A stretch of DNA of 64,000 nt from Siphonodentalium dalli (taxonomy: Eukaryota > Mollusca > Scaphopoda > Gadilida > Siphonodentaliidae), in assembly GCA_032622095.1 (NCBI GenBank), contig CP136065.1, positions 216,424,151-216,488,150 of the forward strand, in the 5' to 3' direction. Below are positions 11,398 through 23,572 of the stretch, piece after piece. Position numbers and translations under genes: made by a program. The notes beneath the pieces were generated by a model. The model saw nothing but the letters and a program-made list of their open reading frames with translations. It was not told the DNA's origin and did no database searches. Within the stretch, counting starts at the first letter, position 1. Every line of letters starts with the position of its first letter.

Positions 11398-11696
11398 GGG
11401 GGCCTCGGTGGCTCAATCGGTTAGGGGTACAACTCCAAGTCGTTTCGCCCTCCAGCGCTGGCGATAAGGGTTCAAATCCACATGTTTCCACCGTGGTGGA
11501 CTTTGTAACTCGAAATCGTTATCTGGTGGAGTTACCAGTTACTCGCCGATGGCCGGTGGTTTGCCGCACATGGTTGACGAGTTTGTCAGCCATTGAAATC
11601 ACTGTTAGATTAGTCGCAAGTGTGTGGATTTCCTCCAAATCGTGATATGGCCTTAGTTGCTAAAGCGACAATAAACCCCAATCAATCAATCAATCA
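11398..11696 (+). mobile_element. tRNA-derived SINE with (CAAT)n tail and perfect TSD
   Basis: The head carries a polymerase III A box (TGGCTCAATCGG) and B box (GGTTCAAATCC) at tRNA spacing. It is followed by a tRNA-unrelated body and a tail of CAATCAATCAATCAATCA. The 15-bp sequence ATCATCTTCATTGGC flanks both ends (11383-11397 and 11697-11711), giving a textbook LINE-mediated target duplication. The duplication is perfect, so the insertion is probably young. The body contains GGATTTCCTCC, but I do not assign the element to a named SINE superfamily. Confidence 0.93.
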
Positions 11697-11711
11697 ATCA
11701 TCTTCATTGGC

Positions 11712-12276
11712 TGCGGACACACCACCTAGTACAAACGCTATCGCATGCCAAATGGGGTGGGATGCTGAAAAATCGCAAGCCAATTTGCGCGCGATTTAGT
11801 TTGCCGTGTCCCGCGTGACTCAGCATCGCATGCGAATATGTTTCGATTGTAAAATTCAAAGAAATGTAACTCTAACATACCCGTTATTTAGTAAAAAATC
11901 ATACCAAAAGAATGACACCACAAAGAGACACGTTTCAAAAACACTATAGGAAAAATCACTTTTAGGAGGCGGACGGCACTGTCTAAGACACAAGACACAA
12001 AATTCAAACTGTTATTGAAGCAACGTCACCCCTTTTTCAAATTGATATCGAGGCAGTCAGGTCGCGCCAGCGACCGCTGCCGCGGGGGCCTGATGGCTCA
12101 TAAAAACAACTCTATATATAAGCGCCCGCGGCTACCACTTTATAGCATCAAGGGTAGACTGAGCAAATCGAGACGGGATGCTGGTCCCGCCAAACTCTCC
12201 AGACGGCATCGACATATCAAAACGCATGCGATTCTCGCCTATCGTATCCGTATTTGGACGAGATTGTAAGACCATA
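11712..12276. other. No supported gene; GC-rich hairpin
   Basis: Contains a hairpin GGTCGCGCCAGCGACC near 12060 and a TATATATAAGCGC box near 12115, which could be promoter-like. The 84-codon frame beginning at 12015 is rich in Arg/Ser, resembles no family I know and lacks splice or domain support. Confidence 0.5.
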
Positions 12277-12977
12277 GCCTGGACACACATACCACAGTAG
12301 CGATGGCGTAGTGGGTGTGACAATTTATAATGGTGGAGTTTGGTGACAATTGGTTGTCATAATGAATATGCCATATCTAGCAATGTCGCCCGCTGCATAT
12401 TCGCATAATGAGTCCTCCAAAGTTCGTTATAATCAGTCTCTTTCTTGTTTTTAGTCCTTGTATAGTTCGCTTTGTTTATTCCAGATATATTCTCGCAGCT
12501 GCATTTCCTCCAACAGTTCCGACACAGCTTCATTGGCCCACGTGATAATATTAGCGGAATTATGCGGAGAACTAAACGTCGCAAAATAAAAAACGCAATT
12601 GGGGAACTCTCTTAATACGCATGAAATTAATATAAGTGGATAAACATGAATTGCGATCATATCAACAAAGCGTACTATACATGCATGATATATGAGTGAA
12701 TGGTGGATTACCACGGTCAAACACAATTCTGGACGATCGATCGTACAATTATATATATCGAATAGAGAATACAATATAGCAAAACGTAATGAGTAGAGAT
12801 CAGCCTTGGTGAAACGCCATGGGTTAATTGGTCGAGTCGACTCACTGTGTGGAAATTCAGCGGGCGACATGGCTAGCTATGGCACAGAAATATGACGACC
12901 AATTATCACCAAATTGCACCATAATAAATTATCACACCTACTATGCCATCGCAACTGTGATACGTGTGTCCGCAGCC
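12277..12977. mobile_element. Long-TIR element family 5, copy 1
   Basis: The ends are inverted repeats of roughly 85-90 bp (GGACACACATACCACAGTAG, GATGGCGTAGTGGGTGTGA, ATGGTGGAGTTTGGTGACAA and their complements at the right). The whole 0.7-kb unit recurs in the same orientation at 24212-24919. On its minus strand it carries the same protein-like segment as copy 2, here interrupted by a stop just after ELYKD. No clear target duplication is visible. Confidence 0.85.
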
Positions 12978-13094
12978 ATTTATATGGAGGAATATAATTT
13001 GGTACAAGCGATTACCCATTTACACAATATTTAAGAACCATCAACCCATTGTATAGTATAACATCATTTACTATACTATAATATCATGAAAATA

Positions 13095-13858
13095 TTAAAA
13101 TTTTCACTGTTTTCCGGTAGCAAGAATTTTTGTAAAATAGATTTTTTTTCAGAAGTGCAGTGCATATATCCATGATATCATACCCGGAGATCATGAGAGG
13201 ATACTTGATTTTTTCTTGATTCGTGAAATTTAATGATTATTTACAATTAGAAAGGTAACTACCATAAATAATTTTCAATATTTGAAAATGTTCATGCCAT
13301 GCCTGTTGATCAATGTAAAATTGGGCTGAGATGGGTTCTGTGTCATGGGTTCATGACCCAAGTTAAAGCTGACCACCATATGTCTTAACATTGTGGCCTA
13401 ATTCCAGTTGATTGATCCCTGCTTGAGTGGACCACACTGCATATCAACATTTGTTTTCATTGGATTTGAATATTTGTGACATCTTTATTCTTCATTATAC
13501 TATATGTGGGTATGATGCAATATCATGCAAATATAACTCAACATTAGTATGATACAAATGAAGCCTCCTCTCATAGAGCCACGACAATAAGCTAGTTGGT
13601 GATTGGAGTGTTGAGTGAAATTATTAATTATTCAGCAGTTCTTGTTACCGAAAGGGACAAAGAAGAAAATACTATTTTCAACCTCTCAAATGTATTACAC
13701 TCTATTGTTTTTGTCACCTCTTAATAATTGACCATATTCTACATACAATGAATATGATATGTGAAATTCCCGATTTTTCGCCAGAGAGATCCAGAGAATT
13801 TTTTTGAGAAAATCTCTTGCCATTTTGGCTGGATTTATGCAAAACGTGCGTCTCCCCC
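13095..13858 (-). repeat. Dispersed TTAA-ended element family 6, truncated copy
   Basis: Reverse-complement match to 38579-39634. The outer end GCGTCTCCCCC is followed by TTAA (13859-13862), matching TTAA plus AGGGAGACGC at 38575. The inner end fades out near 13095, so this copy lacks its other terminus. Confidence 0.75.
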
Positions 13859-13862
13859 TTAA

Positions 13863-14356
13863 AGACACGATTGGCCTTGGTGGTGGGTATCCTGTGAAAA
13901 TATCTCCACCCGTCAAAAACCGCCACAAACAGAAAGAACATCAAAATGTAGATAGACTTTGTCCGTATACAAATAAGAAATATCGCATAAACAGTATGTT
14001 ATGGTCATATGTTTGACCATTGTTATGTAAACAAAAGCGTAAAAAGTTACTTTTCTGGTGTTTGTTTATATTATGATGGTAAACATAAAGAGCGTTCTTT
14101 GTTGGTGAATACCTGATATGGAACTAATAAAGAGCGTTTATGCCATTTGTGTGTGATTAGCCAGTAGCATTGTGCTGTCTTCTGTAACACAATCAGGCTG
14201 TTGCTTAGGTAAAATATAGTAGGTCTTTATGATAACATGCTGTTTACGCGATGGTCATGGTATATATGAACGGAACTGTATGCGTTTTACTGTTTTTCTG
14301 TTTACGGTGTTTGGAACAAATATGAATGTTTTCGACAATTAAGGCCGCACGTGCCT
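13863..14356 (+). mobile_element. TTAA-target MITE family 4, copy A
   Basis: Flanked by TTAA at 13859-13862 and 14357-14360. It contains two AATAAAGAGCGTT-type motifs (about 14089 and 14127), GGTGGGTATCCTGTGAAAAT near the left end and GGCCGCACGTGCCT at the right. It is followed immediately by an inverted sister copy, giving a ~1-kb near-palindrome. Confidence 0.88.
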
Positions 14357-14364
14357 TTAATTAA

Positions 14365-14860
14365 TGGCACAGGAGCTAGCCTTTGTTGTCGAAAATATTC
14401 ATATTTGTTCCAATCATTGTAAACAGAAAAACATTAAAACGCATAAAGTTTCGTTGATATATACCATGACTATCGCGTAAACAGCATGCTATAACGAAGA
14501 CATACTATATTTTACCTAAGCAAGAGCCTGATTGTGTTACAGAAGACAGCACTATGCTATTGGCTAAACACACAGAAATTACATAAACGCTCTTTATTAG
14601 TTCCATATAAGGAAGCAGCAACAAAGAACGCTCTTTATGTTTACCATCATAATATAAACAAACACCAGGAAAGTAACTTTTTATGCTTTTGTTTACATAA
14701 TAATGGTCAAACATGTGACAATAACATACTGTTTATGTGATATTTCTTATTTGTATACGAACAAAGTCTATCTACATTTTAATATTCTTTTTGTTTGTGG
14801 CGATTTTTGACGGGTGAAAATATTTTCACAGGATACCCACCGCCAAGTCCTCCCGTACCT
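14365..14860 (-). mobile_element. TTAA-target MITE family 4, copy B, inverted next to copy A
   Basis: Reverse complement of copy A over its whole length; lengths are 494 and 496 bp. Flanks are TTAA at 14361-14364 and 14861-14864, and the junction between the two copies reads TTAATTAA. This fits one copy inserting into the TTAA flank of the other in opposite orientation. Confidence 0.88.
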
Positions 14861-14864
14861 TTAA

Positions 14865-16510
14865 TGGAAGAATTCATTTAGTATAGAAGGGGGTTAAAAT
14901 CGGACCGGGAATCTTTAACTCCATACTCACGTCTTGATTTTGCAGAACCGAAACAACACCCCATCTTTAAGACATTGTCTGGAACTCAAGATAAAGTAAC
15001 CTCTGACGACATCCAGGCCAGCATAGAGTCCACTCTTTTAATTCTGAAAAATACAAAAACAGTACGCTGAACAGTACACCAGCATGGACGTAAAATCCGA
15101 GCATATTTGAAGACAGTTGCATATAGCCTTCAAGTTCAAGATTGAACCTATGTTTAGAATTTGTTTTGTCTCTGAGGTCGAACCAGAAGTAATTGGATAA
15201 ATATAATTTATACTCATATCCATGTGGTAAATTTAATTGAGTTATTTTCTACAACAGAGAGCTGAACGCTGCTTGTTTTCACCGTATTATGAAATTACTA
15301 ATACTGAACGCTCTTTATTTACCGTAATCTGTAAACAAAACTTTAAAAACTCTTTATTTTTCAATGCTACAGGGGGATACGATCTTCCTTTTTATGGCGA
15401 ATAAAGCCACATGGCGGTTTGCGCTCTAAAACACACATAATATTATTCGCTTTTGAATTTATCTCAGTATCGAAATAGGTCGATAAATATCTTAACTACC
15501 TTTCTACGAGCATTATGTAACCCAAAAAGACGCATTGAAGTAAAGAAAAATACAACTGTGAATACGGTGTTAGGGTTCCAAACTCAAAACATCCATTTGC
15601 ACGACAATGGAACAGAAATTAGCGTTCCGTGGTAGCCTATTCCTGATATGGTAGCAATAAAGAGCGTTTGTCTGACTTCTGGCGATAAGTTTAAAACCGC
15701 TGAAAAATGGCTGTAATTTTGGTAAGTGTTTTCAGAGCATATGAAGTCGGTATATCAATAGTTCATTTATTTATCGACCTATCGTATCCGTCGCTCGAAA
15801 TTACGTAGAAAAATATTTGAGCTTCGAATCAGCCATATCCGATTAGAAACACTAAGTGTCACATGCATTACATCATCATTGTTTTGTCCACGAACCGAAA
15901 CTTTTCACCAATACAAAGTTTTATACAAACAGGACATTCACCAAACTCCACCGATCTTACCGATATTCACATCTGTCACAGCACGAAATTAAAAAAGATT
16001 TTTGTAAACGAACATTCAAAGAAATGCACAGTACCAGTAAGAGTTTCCCAAATAATTGCTAGTTTTCCGTGGGAGCATTTTGTCTAACAATACCGTAGTA
16101 TTATATCTCACATTGCATTGGTATGTGAATGACACATTTGACATTTCACCGAGGCAACAGTATTAACTGATGCATGCACCGCATTAGCAGTGAATTCAAT
16201 TGCTTTATACGATACGAGTTGCATTTAACACTCCATGTTTAACCATTAATAAACGTTTAATTTTCATTTGCTTCGCAAATCTGTTAGATCTATAATTGAA
16301 CGAACTTCAACAAATGTGATGGGAAGATATTCACCCCCACACCGAAGGCTACATTATTTGGAATCAAAGTTCTTATTTCATATATAGACACCACACACAA
16401 CACGGGAATGGACCAGTTAAACAGACCTATACCACAAACTATTGATATTCCTCCCAACAGACCAGTATTGGAATCTGGTTTTGAGAATTATTTGCACACA
16501 ATTTTCACCT
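14865..16510. other. No supported gene
   Basis: AT-rich. Holds two isolated copies of the AATAAAGAGCGTT motif (complement near 15305; forward near 15655, preceded by CCTGATATGGTAGC). The short frames at 15453 and 15856 show no domain and no splice support. Confidence 0.55.
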
Positions 16511-16514
16511 ACTG

Positions 16515-16738
16515 ACATTTTCTCCTTCTCAGTGACTAAGACGGGTTAGTCATTTTGACTAAATCCTGGTCAGTTTGACTGACACAATTCTAGACTAATG
16601 ACCCAATCAGTTATGACTAATATCACCTAGTTATTTCTGTATTGGTCGTTATGACTGATTACATTTAGCACCATGGGGACAAAAATTTGACTAACCTAAG
16701 TTAGTCATATTGAAATAATTTCCCCCTCAGTGAGTGCA
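16515..16738. repeat. Small inverted-repeat element packed with TGACTAA motifs
   Basis: Exact TGACTAA or its complement TTAGTCA occurs at about 16536, 16544, 16555, 16613, 16689 and 16701, with near-matches TGACTGA between. The two ends are imperfect inverted repeats (TGACTAAGACGGGTTAGTCA on the left; TGACTAACCTAAGTTAGTCA on the right). TGACTAA is one base off the AP-1 core TGACTCA. The ends are too weak to name a transposon family. Confidence 0.6.
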
Positions 16739-18522
16739 TAACGTGCGACTGGCCATTATTAATTGCTGTGATGTTATTTTACTCCCATATAGCGTATAAA
16801 ACTACCGCAGGCAAACTAATAAGAAATTAGACCTTAACGTAATTTATAATTTTATAGAAATTGTAATCTACTATTTTATTTATAAAAATGTATATATATA
16901 TACACACACACATCTATCCACCAAGGATGCAATAAAGGAAATGTTCAGAGAATAAGTTCAACAAGCGTTTGTTGAATTTATTATGTGAACATATCCTCGT
17001 GCAAATAGGTTCATAATGGACCTAAATATTCAATTATGTTCATATTTGGCTTATATGATTCTGAAATAAGCCCATTTATATGATTCTGAAATAAGCTCAT
17101 TTATATGATTCTTAATTAAATTTCGTTGAATGGCGCGGGACGCAGTGAAAATACATTATAAAGCGCGTGAATCTGTTAAGTCGTGTCGATGAAAAAAGGT
17201 CGATTAAACAATTTTCGTATGGAAATAGTCCCACATAGGACTGTTTTAAAACCGCGTTTTAGGTCCTTATAGAGCGTATATTGAGGTTAAATCATGCCAA
17301 AATGCATGATCTTATTTCGCTCATTAATATAAGCCCATTATGTGCTACTTTTATCGAGCACAGGATGATATTTCCTGCACTTGTATTATCTTTTTGCTTC
17401 AATATGGAATTTGTAATTTTCAACTGACACAAACAAAAAAACAAGTAAATGTGAATGAAGTAAATTTATGTACGTGTATGCATTTCACAACGATGCATCT
17501 GTGTTCGCTTCCGTCCGACATCAATGGCAAAAAAATAGCTAGTAATTCATGCTTAATAAGGCTTACCTGGATTCGAGTGTAACAGTTGTAGAAAGCGTCT
17601 GGTCATTCGCAACACATGTATAATGTCTATCGATATTATATATTAAGAATACAATGAACCAACATGCATGTACTCGCAGTCCGGGTATATCCGTCAATCA
17701 GTGACTTATATTATAGTATCTCACTTCAGCTATGATCTGCACATGTGCACTGGGTACATAATCGGTGTAATCACATATACATAGGAAGTGTTATGATTCT
17801 CATTACATATAACTGAACATAATAAAGACCCGCGCTGTGCCACATGTGCATAAATATATGCCGAACCTATAGCTTTATAGCTTTCGAGCGAATAGCAGTG
17901 TGTGTGAAACTTACCGATCTAAATGTTAATGGGCACAGCTTCGTCTCCAATATCCAAGGTGTTATTCAACATTCTTTTCTACATTTTACTTTGTGGAGTA
18001 TTTCTTAAGATCTATCTCGACACGCGGCCTGATCACAACAAACCCACAGTTGACCTGCATTGCCGTAGGATATTTTAGCTAATGGGACAAACTATATATA
18101 GGTATTTTGTCATTTTGTTTACATACTCCTCTACATAACATGGGGGATAACTCACGCTGTGCGATACATCCCGGTGATTCGCGATGACTTTTCTGTTCTG
18201 TTTAGATTATAAGATATGCGCATTTAATATATATGCTAATCCGTGACGAGTGTGGTTATATGCAATTGCATACGTCCGGAAATGCAATGCGGCATACACA
18301 CGTCCTGCAGATGTCCTCTTTCCGCACACACTTTAACAGCGAATCTGCTCTGAAAAATCCTGGTCCGAACAACATGTAGAAATTATATATGGCTTGAAAA
18401 ATTTATAATAAAAACCGGATGCCCGTTTCTCTGCAGCGCACAATAGAATAGATATATTATACAAATGAACGCCTGCAGTGGGTAAAGGTTACAAAATAAC
18501 ATTATACGGCAGCATAAAGTGA
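16739..18522. other. No gene; fragments of a dispersed repeat
   Basis: About 16960-17110 has TTCAACAAGCGTTTGTTGAA and GAACATATCCTCGTGC, blocks also found (inverted) near 20610 and 20785. About 17215-17345 has TTTTAGGTCCTTATAGAGCG, related to 29640-29880. The rest is AT-rich without support. Confidence 0.5.
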
Positions 18523-18526
18523 TTAA

Positions 18527-18835
18527 GGAGGAGGTCAAGTGACCAATTTTGAATTGGGATTTCCATGCAAATCTCCGCAGCAAAAGTTATATCTGGGAAC
18601 TAAAGCAGCCATATCATTTAGTTTTGAGAAATTATTTTCTTGAATTACAAAACTTGATCTAATTTTAAAAAATCAATATAAAATTCAAATATAAATACAC
18701 CAACTTTCTAATGGAAAAAACCCAAGCCGACCCGCCAGGTAAATATGTATTGTTTCCAATACCGCACAAAGTCACATCCAGACATATTTGCAACTCTCAT
18801 GTAACTTTTTCAAAATTGGTCACTTGACCTCCTCA
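18527..18835. mobile_element. TTAA-target MITE family 3, copy a
   Basis: Flanked by TTAA (18523-18526 and 18836-18839). Terminal inverted repeats GGAGGTCAAGTGACC and GGTCACTTGACCTCC, with internal AGCAAAAGTTA and CATGCAAATCTCC blocks. A second copy lies at 49257-49656. Confidence 0.9.
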
Positions 18836-19072
18836 TTAACATTTAGACAAGGAGCAAGAACCTATACACTGATGCATGGCTGCTTTACTAGTGTATCTAG
18901 TAATTCATAGCTAGAATAAGTGGGTTTTAGTAAGTATGATTTTGTGAAGAGGGTTGGCACAATACAACTTTACCAAGTACGATAACAGCGTTCGTTGTTA
19001 ATTGTTTCCCCGATTTGGTTTACAATAAAGAGCGTTCGCCGCAATGCTTAGTGCAACGTTCAAAACAGTTAA

Positions 19073-19538
19073 AGGTACTAAATCTGACCAGACCGTCCCC
19101 ATATAATCAAGTTACAACAACAACAACAACAGTTCTTCAAAATTCGCTTTAGTGATCAGAATCGATTAATTACAACAATATAAAGCTAACCACTGTCAAC
19201 TATGGCATAACATTGTCCAAAACGTGTTATTTATCAACAGGTTCAACGAAATATGGCCGTATTATCACTTGAATATCACGAAATTTGGCCGTATTACCAC
19301 TTGATTTTAGAGTTATCCATCTTCATCCACAATTTTGTCAGAGACCGTCTGTTTGACGACTTTTTCTGGGCCACAAATAAGTATACATTTCGAGAAATAA
19401 CAAATTTCAAAAATCGATATCCGATCACTCTGAACTTTGATGGGTGGGTGTCTCGACTTGAATGAAATATTTGTTACCCCCCCCCCCCCCGAATCCAAAG
19501 AATAGTAACTTGGGAGCGTTCATTCGGATTATTCATCT
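19073..19538. mobile_element. TTAA-target MITE family 2, copy b
   Basis: TTAA flanks at 19069-19072 and 19539-19542. Shares with the other copies CCCCATATAATCA, an AACAACAACAAC run, ACTTGATTTTAGAGTTATCC, TCGAGAAATAACAAATTTC-like sequence, and the terminal CTTCGGGGG-like block, here a long C run. Confidence 0.88.
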
Positions 19539-19542
19539 TTAA

Positions 19543-20370
19543 TAGATTTCAACTTGGGTATAAGTCTTCACTGAGCACACACACAATCATATATAATAAT
19601 AACTATTCCTCGTACTTATCGACCTATGGTATTCATTGGGACGGAACAAAAGCGAGCAAAATTACATGCATTGCAACCTTAGATTGAGGCCTATATATAT
19701 ATTCGCCTTTGTTACGTACCGTGGGGATCGAACTATATGCTGATAGTATGCTGCATGCACGGACTGTGAACAGACTAAACTAAGTTTACACATAACTTTC
19801 GAGTCCCAGATACATTTTCGGTGATATCAATTTACTTTTAAAAAAAGCTTTCATTAGATGCGTAACATCAATTATGTGGCATAAAATCATAAAAATGTGC
19901 CGACTAAACGATAAACTCGTTTTATGTTTCAACAGATTCAACTTTTAACTCATTATCTTTTGCGCGTGGTGAAACACGGAGCGTTTTCTTGTTAGCATTT
20001 CCCTGATATGGTGACAATAATGAACCTTTGTTTCAATTCAGCAGACATATTGCTGATTTCGGGTATATTCTTTATGTTGTATATAGAACACAAGTTCGTG
20101 TGTAAGTATATAGAGTATTTGTTTGACATGTGTGGATCGCTGGAATATGACAAAGTTATTAAAAGGAACCAAAGCATTATAACTGGGTTCATGTGAAATA
20201 AGATATATTAAAAAAAAAAGTTTATAAAACAACAATGATCAAAAAGTACATTTAAAAAAAGATTCACATCGGTGGACAAATCACATAATATGCTGTTAAT
20301 GTGAGATGCCCGTTGTTTGTATTTGCAAAGTTTGAGTTTGATTTTGAGAAATAGCTCTTGGGAATAACCT
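19543..20370. other. No supported gene
   Basis: AT-rich. CCTGATATGGTGACAATAATGAACC near 20010 is a degraded relative of the CCTGATATGG...AATAAAGAGCG block. The overlapping frames on both strands at 20000-20240 are low complexity. Confidence 0.5.
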
Positions 20371-20374
20371 AATC

Positions 20375-20540
20375 TGTATATATAAAAGCGTAGGATCTGT
20401 CTGTCCGTACATCTGTCTGTCTGGATTTTTCTCACAAACTGCTGGTCCGATTTAAACCAAATATGGTGTGGTGACCCAGAGTACCCTGGCGGAGGTTATA
20501 TCGGCGTTAGTTTTTCAAAACATTTTGATTTAAAAAAATT
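20375..20540 (+). repeat. Dispersed repeat head with (CTGT)n motif
   Basis: TGTATATATAAAAGCG is followed by CTGTCTGTCCGTACATCTGT and a C/T-rich block. This layout is typical of a widespread invertebrate repeat class, sometimes part of Helitron-like elements; I cannot assign it from this fragment. Confidence 0.4.
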
Positions 20541-22150
20541 TAATTAAATAAATACATATATTTATATATTAAATAAGCTCACTGTGGCCGTATTCAGAAT
20601 GAACTAAGTCCAATATGAAACTATTTGCACGAGGATATGCTGCAGCAGACATGTAAGCTCTTTATATATGTGTTTTCACTGTGGCCCGCGCCATCCAGTG
20701 GAATACCGGGTATAAATCCACTATGGGCTTGGCTTATTCCAGAATAAAAAAGTCCAATATGAACCAATGCCAATATTAGGTCCAATATGAACTTATTTGC
20801 ACGAGGATATATTGAAAAGAGTAGGATTCGTCTGTCATGTGCGCGAAGCAGGGCCCCCAGGGGCCTATACTATGGACCATAATAATATAAAATATAATAA
20901 TTGTAATCACAAGGTTATGGGAGGTACACAGGAGGCGTCAAGTGCAATAGACCACTGTATTGTAAAAGTGTAGATTATACCCGTGTGCTCGTGGGCGCAT
21001 TACCGATGGGTGATTGGGTTTGATCAGAATGGCATTCACACTGCGGCAATCAAACGGTTGTCTCGTGGCAAACAACCTAAAGTCTGTATTGGAGTATTGC
21101 CCAATCATGACATTCGTGCAGGGACATTGTTATAGTGTCTCCTTTGTGGGTATACACAACTTGGAGTTTAAACCTGCACCTGAGACCCTCTAGCTACGTA
21201 CATATTGTACATATTATCAATAGAATACTCCAGCGATTCTGAATGACAACCCAACTAGAAATTGAAATACATCGTACAACTAGAATTGTTGGAACAGACG
21301 ATAACCATTGACGAAATATAACACAATGCACGAACGGTTGCGGTGTACTCACTGAGCGATTATTTAAAGGATACCGATTACCACTATAATCAAATTAACA
21401 CGGATCACACATGCACTAGCGATAACATATCAATGAGTGTCTCCGAGGATTCATTTTTTTCCACTGGTCAATCAAGTCACATGTGGAAAACCTATTATTT
21501 TATTGGTCACCATGCATGTGAACGCGGCATTACACGAAGTCGCCTTTTCACTGTTAGAATAAGAGTGGATGTCTATGGTAATCGACACCTTTTGTGTGCC
21601 CCACAGAAGCTTGTGATTACAATAATTGTGTGCTATAGTATAGGGCCCAGGCCTCTCCGATATTGAATAAAGCTCCCGAAGGGAGCCTGTTTCAGCTATA
21701 GTATCCACTATATATAGTAAAACTATCCAATTCATTAGGGCGTATTTTATATTAGTTATAGCGTAACTTTTGGACAGATTTATTGTGGATATACACATTA
21801 GTTATCAAATTATAACACAATTTATATAAACAGTATAAAACGGTAGCTTGCATTGCGGCACAACGTGAAAGTGTGTAAATGATGGGGATGTTTTGTCCCT
21901 CTCTCATCGATGAATCCAGAACGAAATGCACAAAATGTCAAATTCCGTGACCGAATGAATTTTCCAGTACATGGACATGCGCATAGCGCCGCATACCTTG
22001 ATTTGTTTTCTTGATTTGAATTGATTTTATAAAATGGCAAAACACTATCGACGTCGATATTTTGTTCGGAGCTTTGAAATTTGCATACATTGCTCGATCT
22101 TCGGCTGTTGGAGTTCAAGATTTCCATCTTATTTGTGCCCTTTCTCATGC
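20541..22150. other. No supported gene
   Basis: 20600-20830 carries two copies of TCCAATATGAAC...TTTGCACGAGGATAT. The frames at 21343-21798 overlap on opposite strands, have no recognisable domain and no polypyrimidine/acceptor context. Confidence 0.5.
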
Positions 22151-22728
22151 AATATATATACTACCAAACATAACATAATATATACTACCAAACATAACAT
22201 AATATATACTACCAAACATAACATAATATATACTACCAAACATAACATAATATATACTACCAAACATAACATAATATATACTACCAAACATAACATAATA
22301 TATACTACCAAACATAACATAATATATACTACCAAACATAACATAATATATACTACCAAACATAACATAATATATACTACCAAACATAACATAATATATA
22401 CTACCAAACATAACATAATATATACTACCAAACATAACATAATATATACTACCAAACATAACGTAATATATACTACCAAACATAACATAATATATACTAC
22501 CAAACATAACATAATATATACTACCAAACATAACATAATATATACTACCAAACATAACATAATATATACTACCAAACATAACATAATATATACTACCAAA
22601 CATAACATAATATATACTACCAAACATAACATAATATATACTACCAAACATAACATAATATATACTACCAAACATAACATAATATATACTACCAAACATA
22701 ACATAATATATACTACCAAACATAACAT
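22151..22728. repeat. 24-bp minisatellite, about 24 copies
   Basis: The unit ATAATATATACTACCAAACATAAC repeats with almost no variation; one unit has ACGTAATA in place of ACATAATA. Because 24 is a multiple of three and the unit lacks stops in several frames, long artificial frames arise on both strands: an 8-residue IYTTKHNI repeat on plus, MLCLVVYI and GSIYYVMF on minus. The near-identity suggests recent expansion. Confidence 0.97.
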
Positions 22729-23572
22729 CATTTTTGTTACGAAAGACACCCACGGGGCATTTGTCATATAAAGATAAGTTTTACACAAATAAAGACAACG
22801 TCATGCATGGTAAACTATATTCAGAAAAATATAACTTGTATTAGAGCACAACCCCATTGTTACAATCGTTCCCTGATTTTTGGTAAAGCACACCAATTCC
22901 CAAGGCTGGCGAACAAACGCACGGGCGCTTCAAAGTGGGAACAATCCGTGTTGTTTCGGACATATCTATTCACATTCAGTTCATGTTAATCACGTTTTTG
23001 GGCGTGGCTAACCGGCTATTGTGTCCAATTGCGGCCAGCGCACGGCACATTTCCAGTTTATTGCATTATGTGTGATCAATTGTGCTCTAAGTCGGTCAGA
23101 GCACGCGAATTGTTCTTCACCAGAATAAATCTCGTCTCCGACTCGATTGATTCTGGTAAAGAACAATTCTTGTGCTCTAACCATTACTTATAGATAAATT
23201 AACATTTCATATTCTAAATTGAGCCGAATAATTGATTTTGCGGAACACTGCCGAACCATGTTACAGATCAGATTAAAAAAAAGCCCGGGTTTTCTTTCAG
23301 CCTTCATGAGGAATACGAACTTTTGTTTTTATCCATATTTGCCAAATTTATTCGGTGCAATCTTATTTCAGTGAAAAGTCTCTTTCGCAGATAGTTATGT
23401 TTTACAAATCTCATTTGCTTCACATTTTTTTTTACAAATGAATTTCTCATAAGGTTACTTGCTGAGATTGTCAAATAGTTTACAACAAATGCTTATAGAG
23501 AAAATCTAACCCACAAGACCACCCATATGTGTTGTGAACGTCAGATATCGATTTGAAAAAAGGTCGTATTAT
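22729..23572. other. No gene; hairpin at 23109-23166
   Basis: ATTGTTCTTCACCAGAAT (23109-23126) pairs with ATTCTGGTAAAGAACAAT (23149-23166), and just upstream GTGCTCT...AGAGCAC forms a second small stem. No coding feature is supported. Confidence 0.55.

Noticed and set aside
11398-11470. A tRNA gene
   Set aside because: Only the A and B boxes are tRNA-like; it is followed by a SINE body and tail and flanked by target duplications.
12015-12269. 84-codon basic frame
   Set aside because: Resembles no known family, lacks splice sites, and lies between repeats; composition fits chance reading of a GC-richer patch.
20375-20540. Helitron 5' end
   Set aside because: Only a TATATATAAAAG/CTGTCTGTC head is present; no terminal TC, no 3' hairpin-CTRR end and no Rep/helicase could be found, so it was kept as a generic dispersed repeat.
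22034-22788. Long frames of 202-245 codons over the 24-bp repeat
   Set aside because: They exist on both strands because the repeat unit is a multiple of three without stops; no splice, start or domain evidence.
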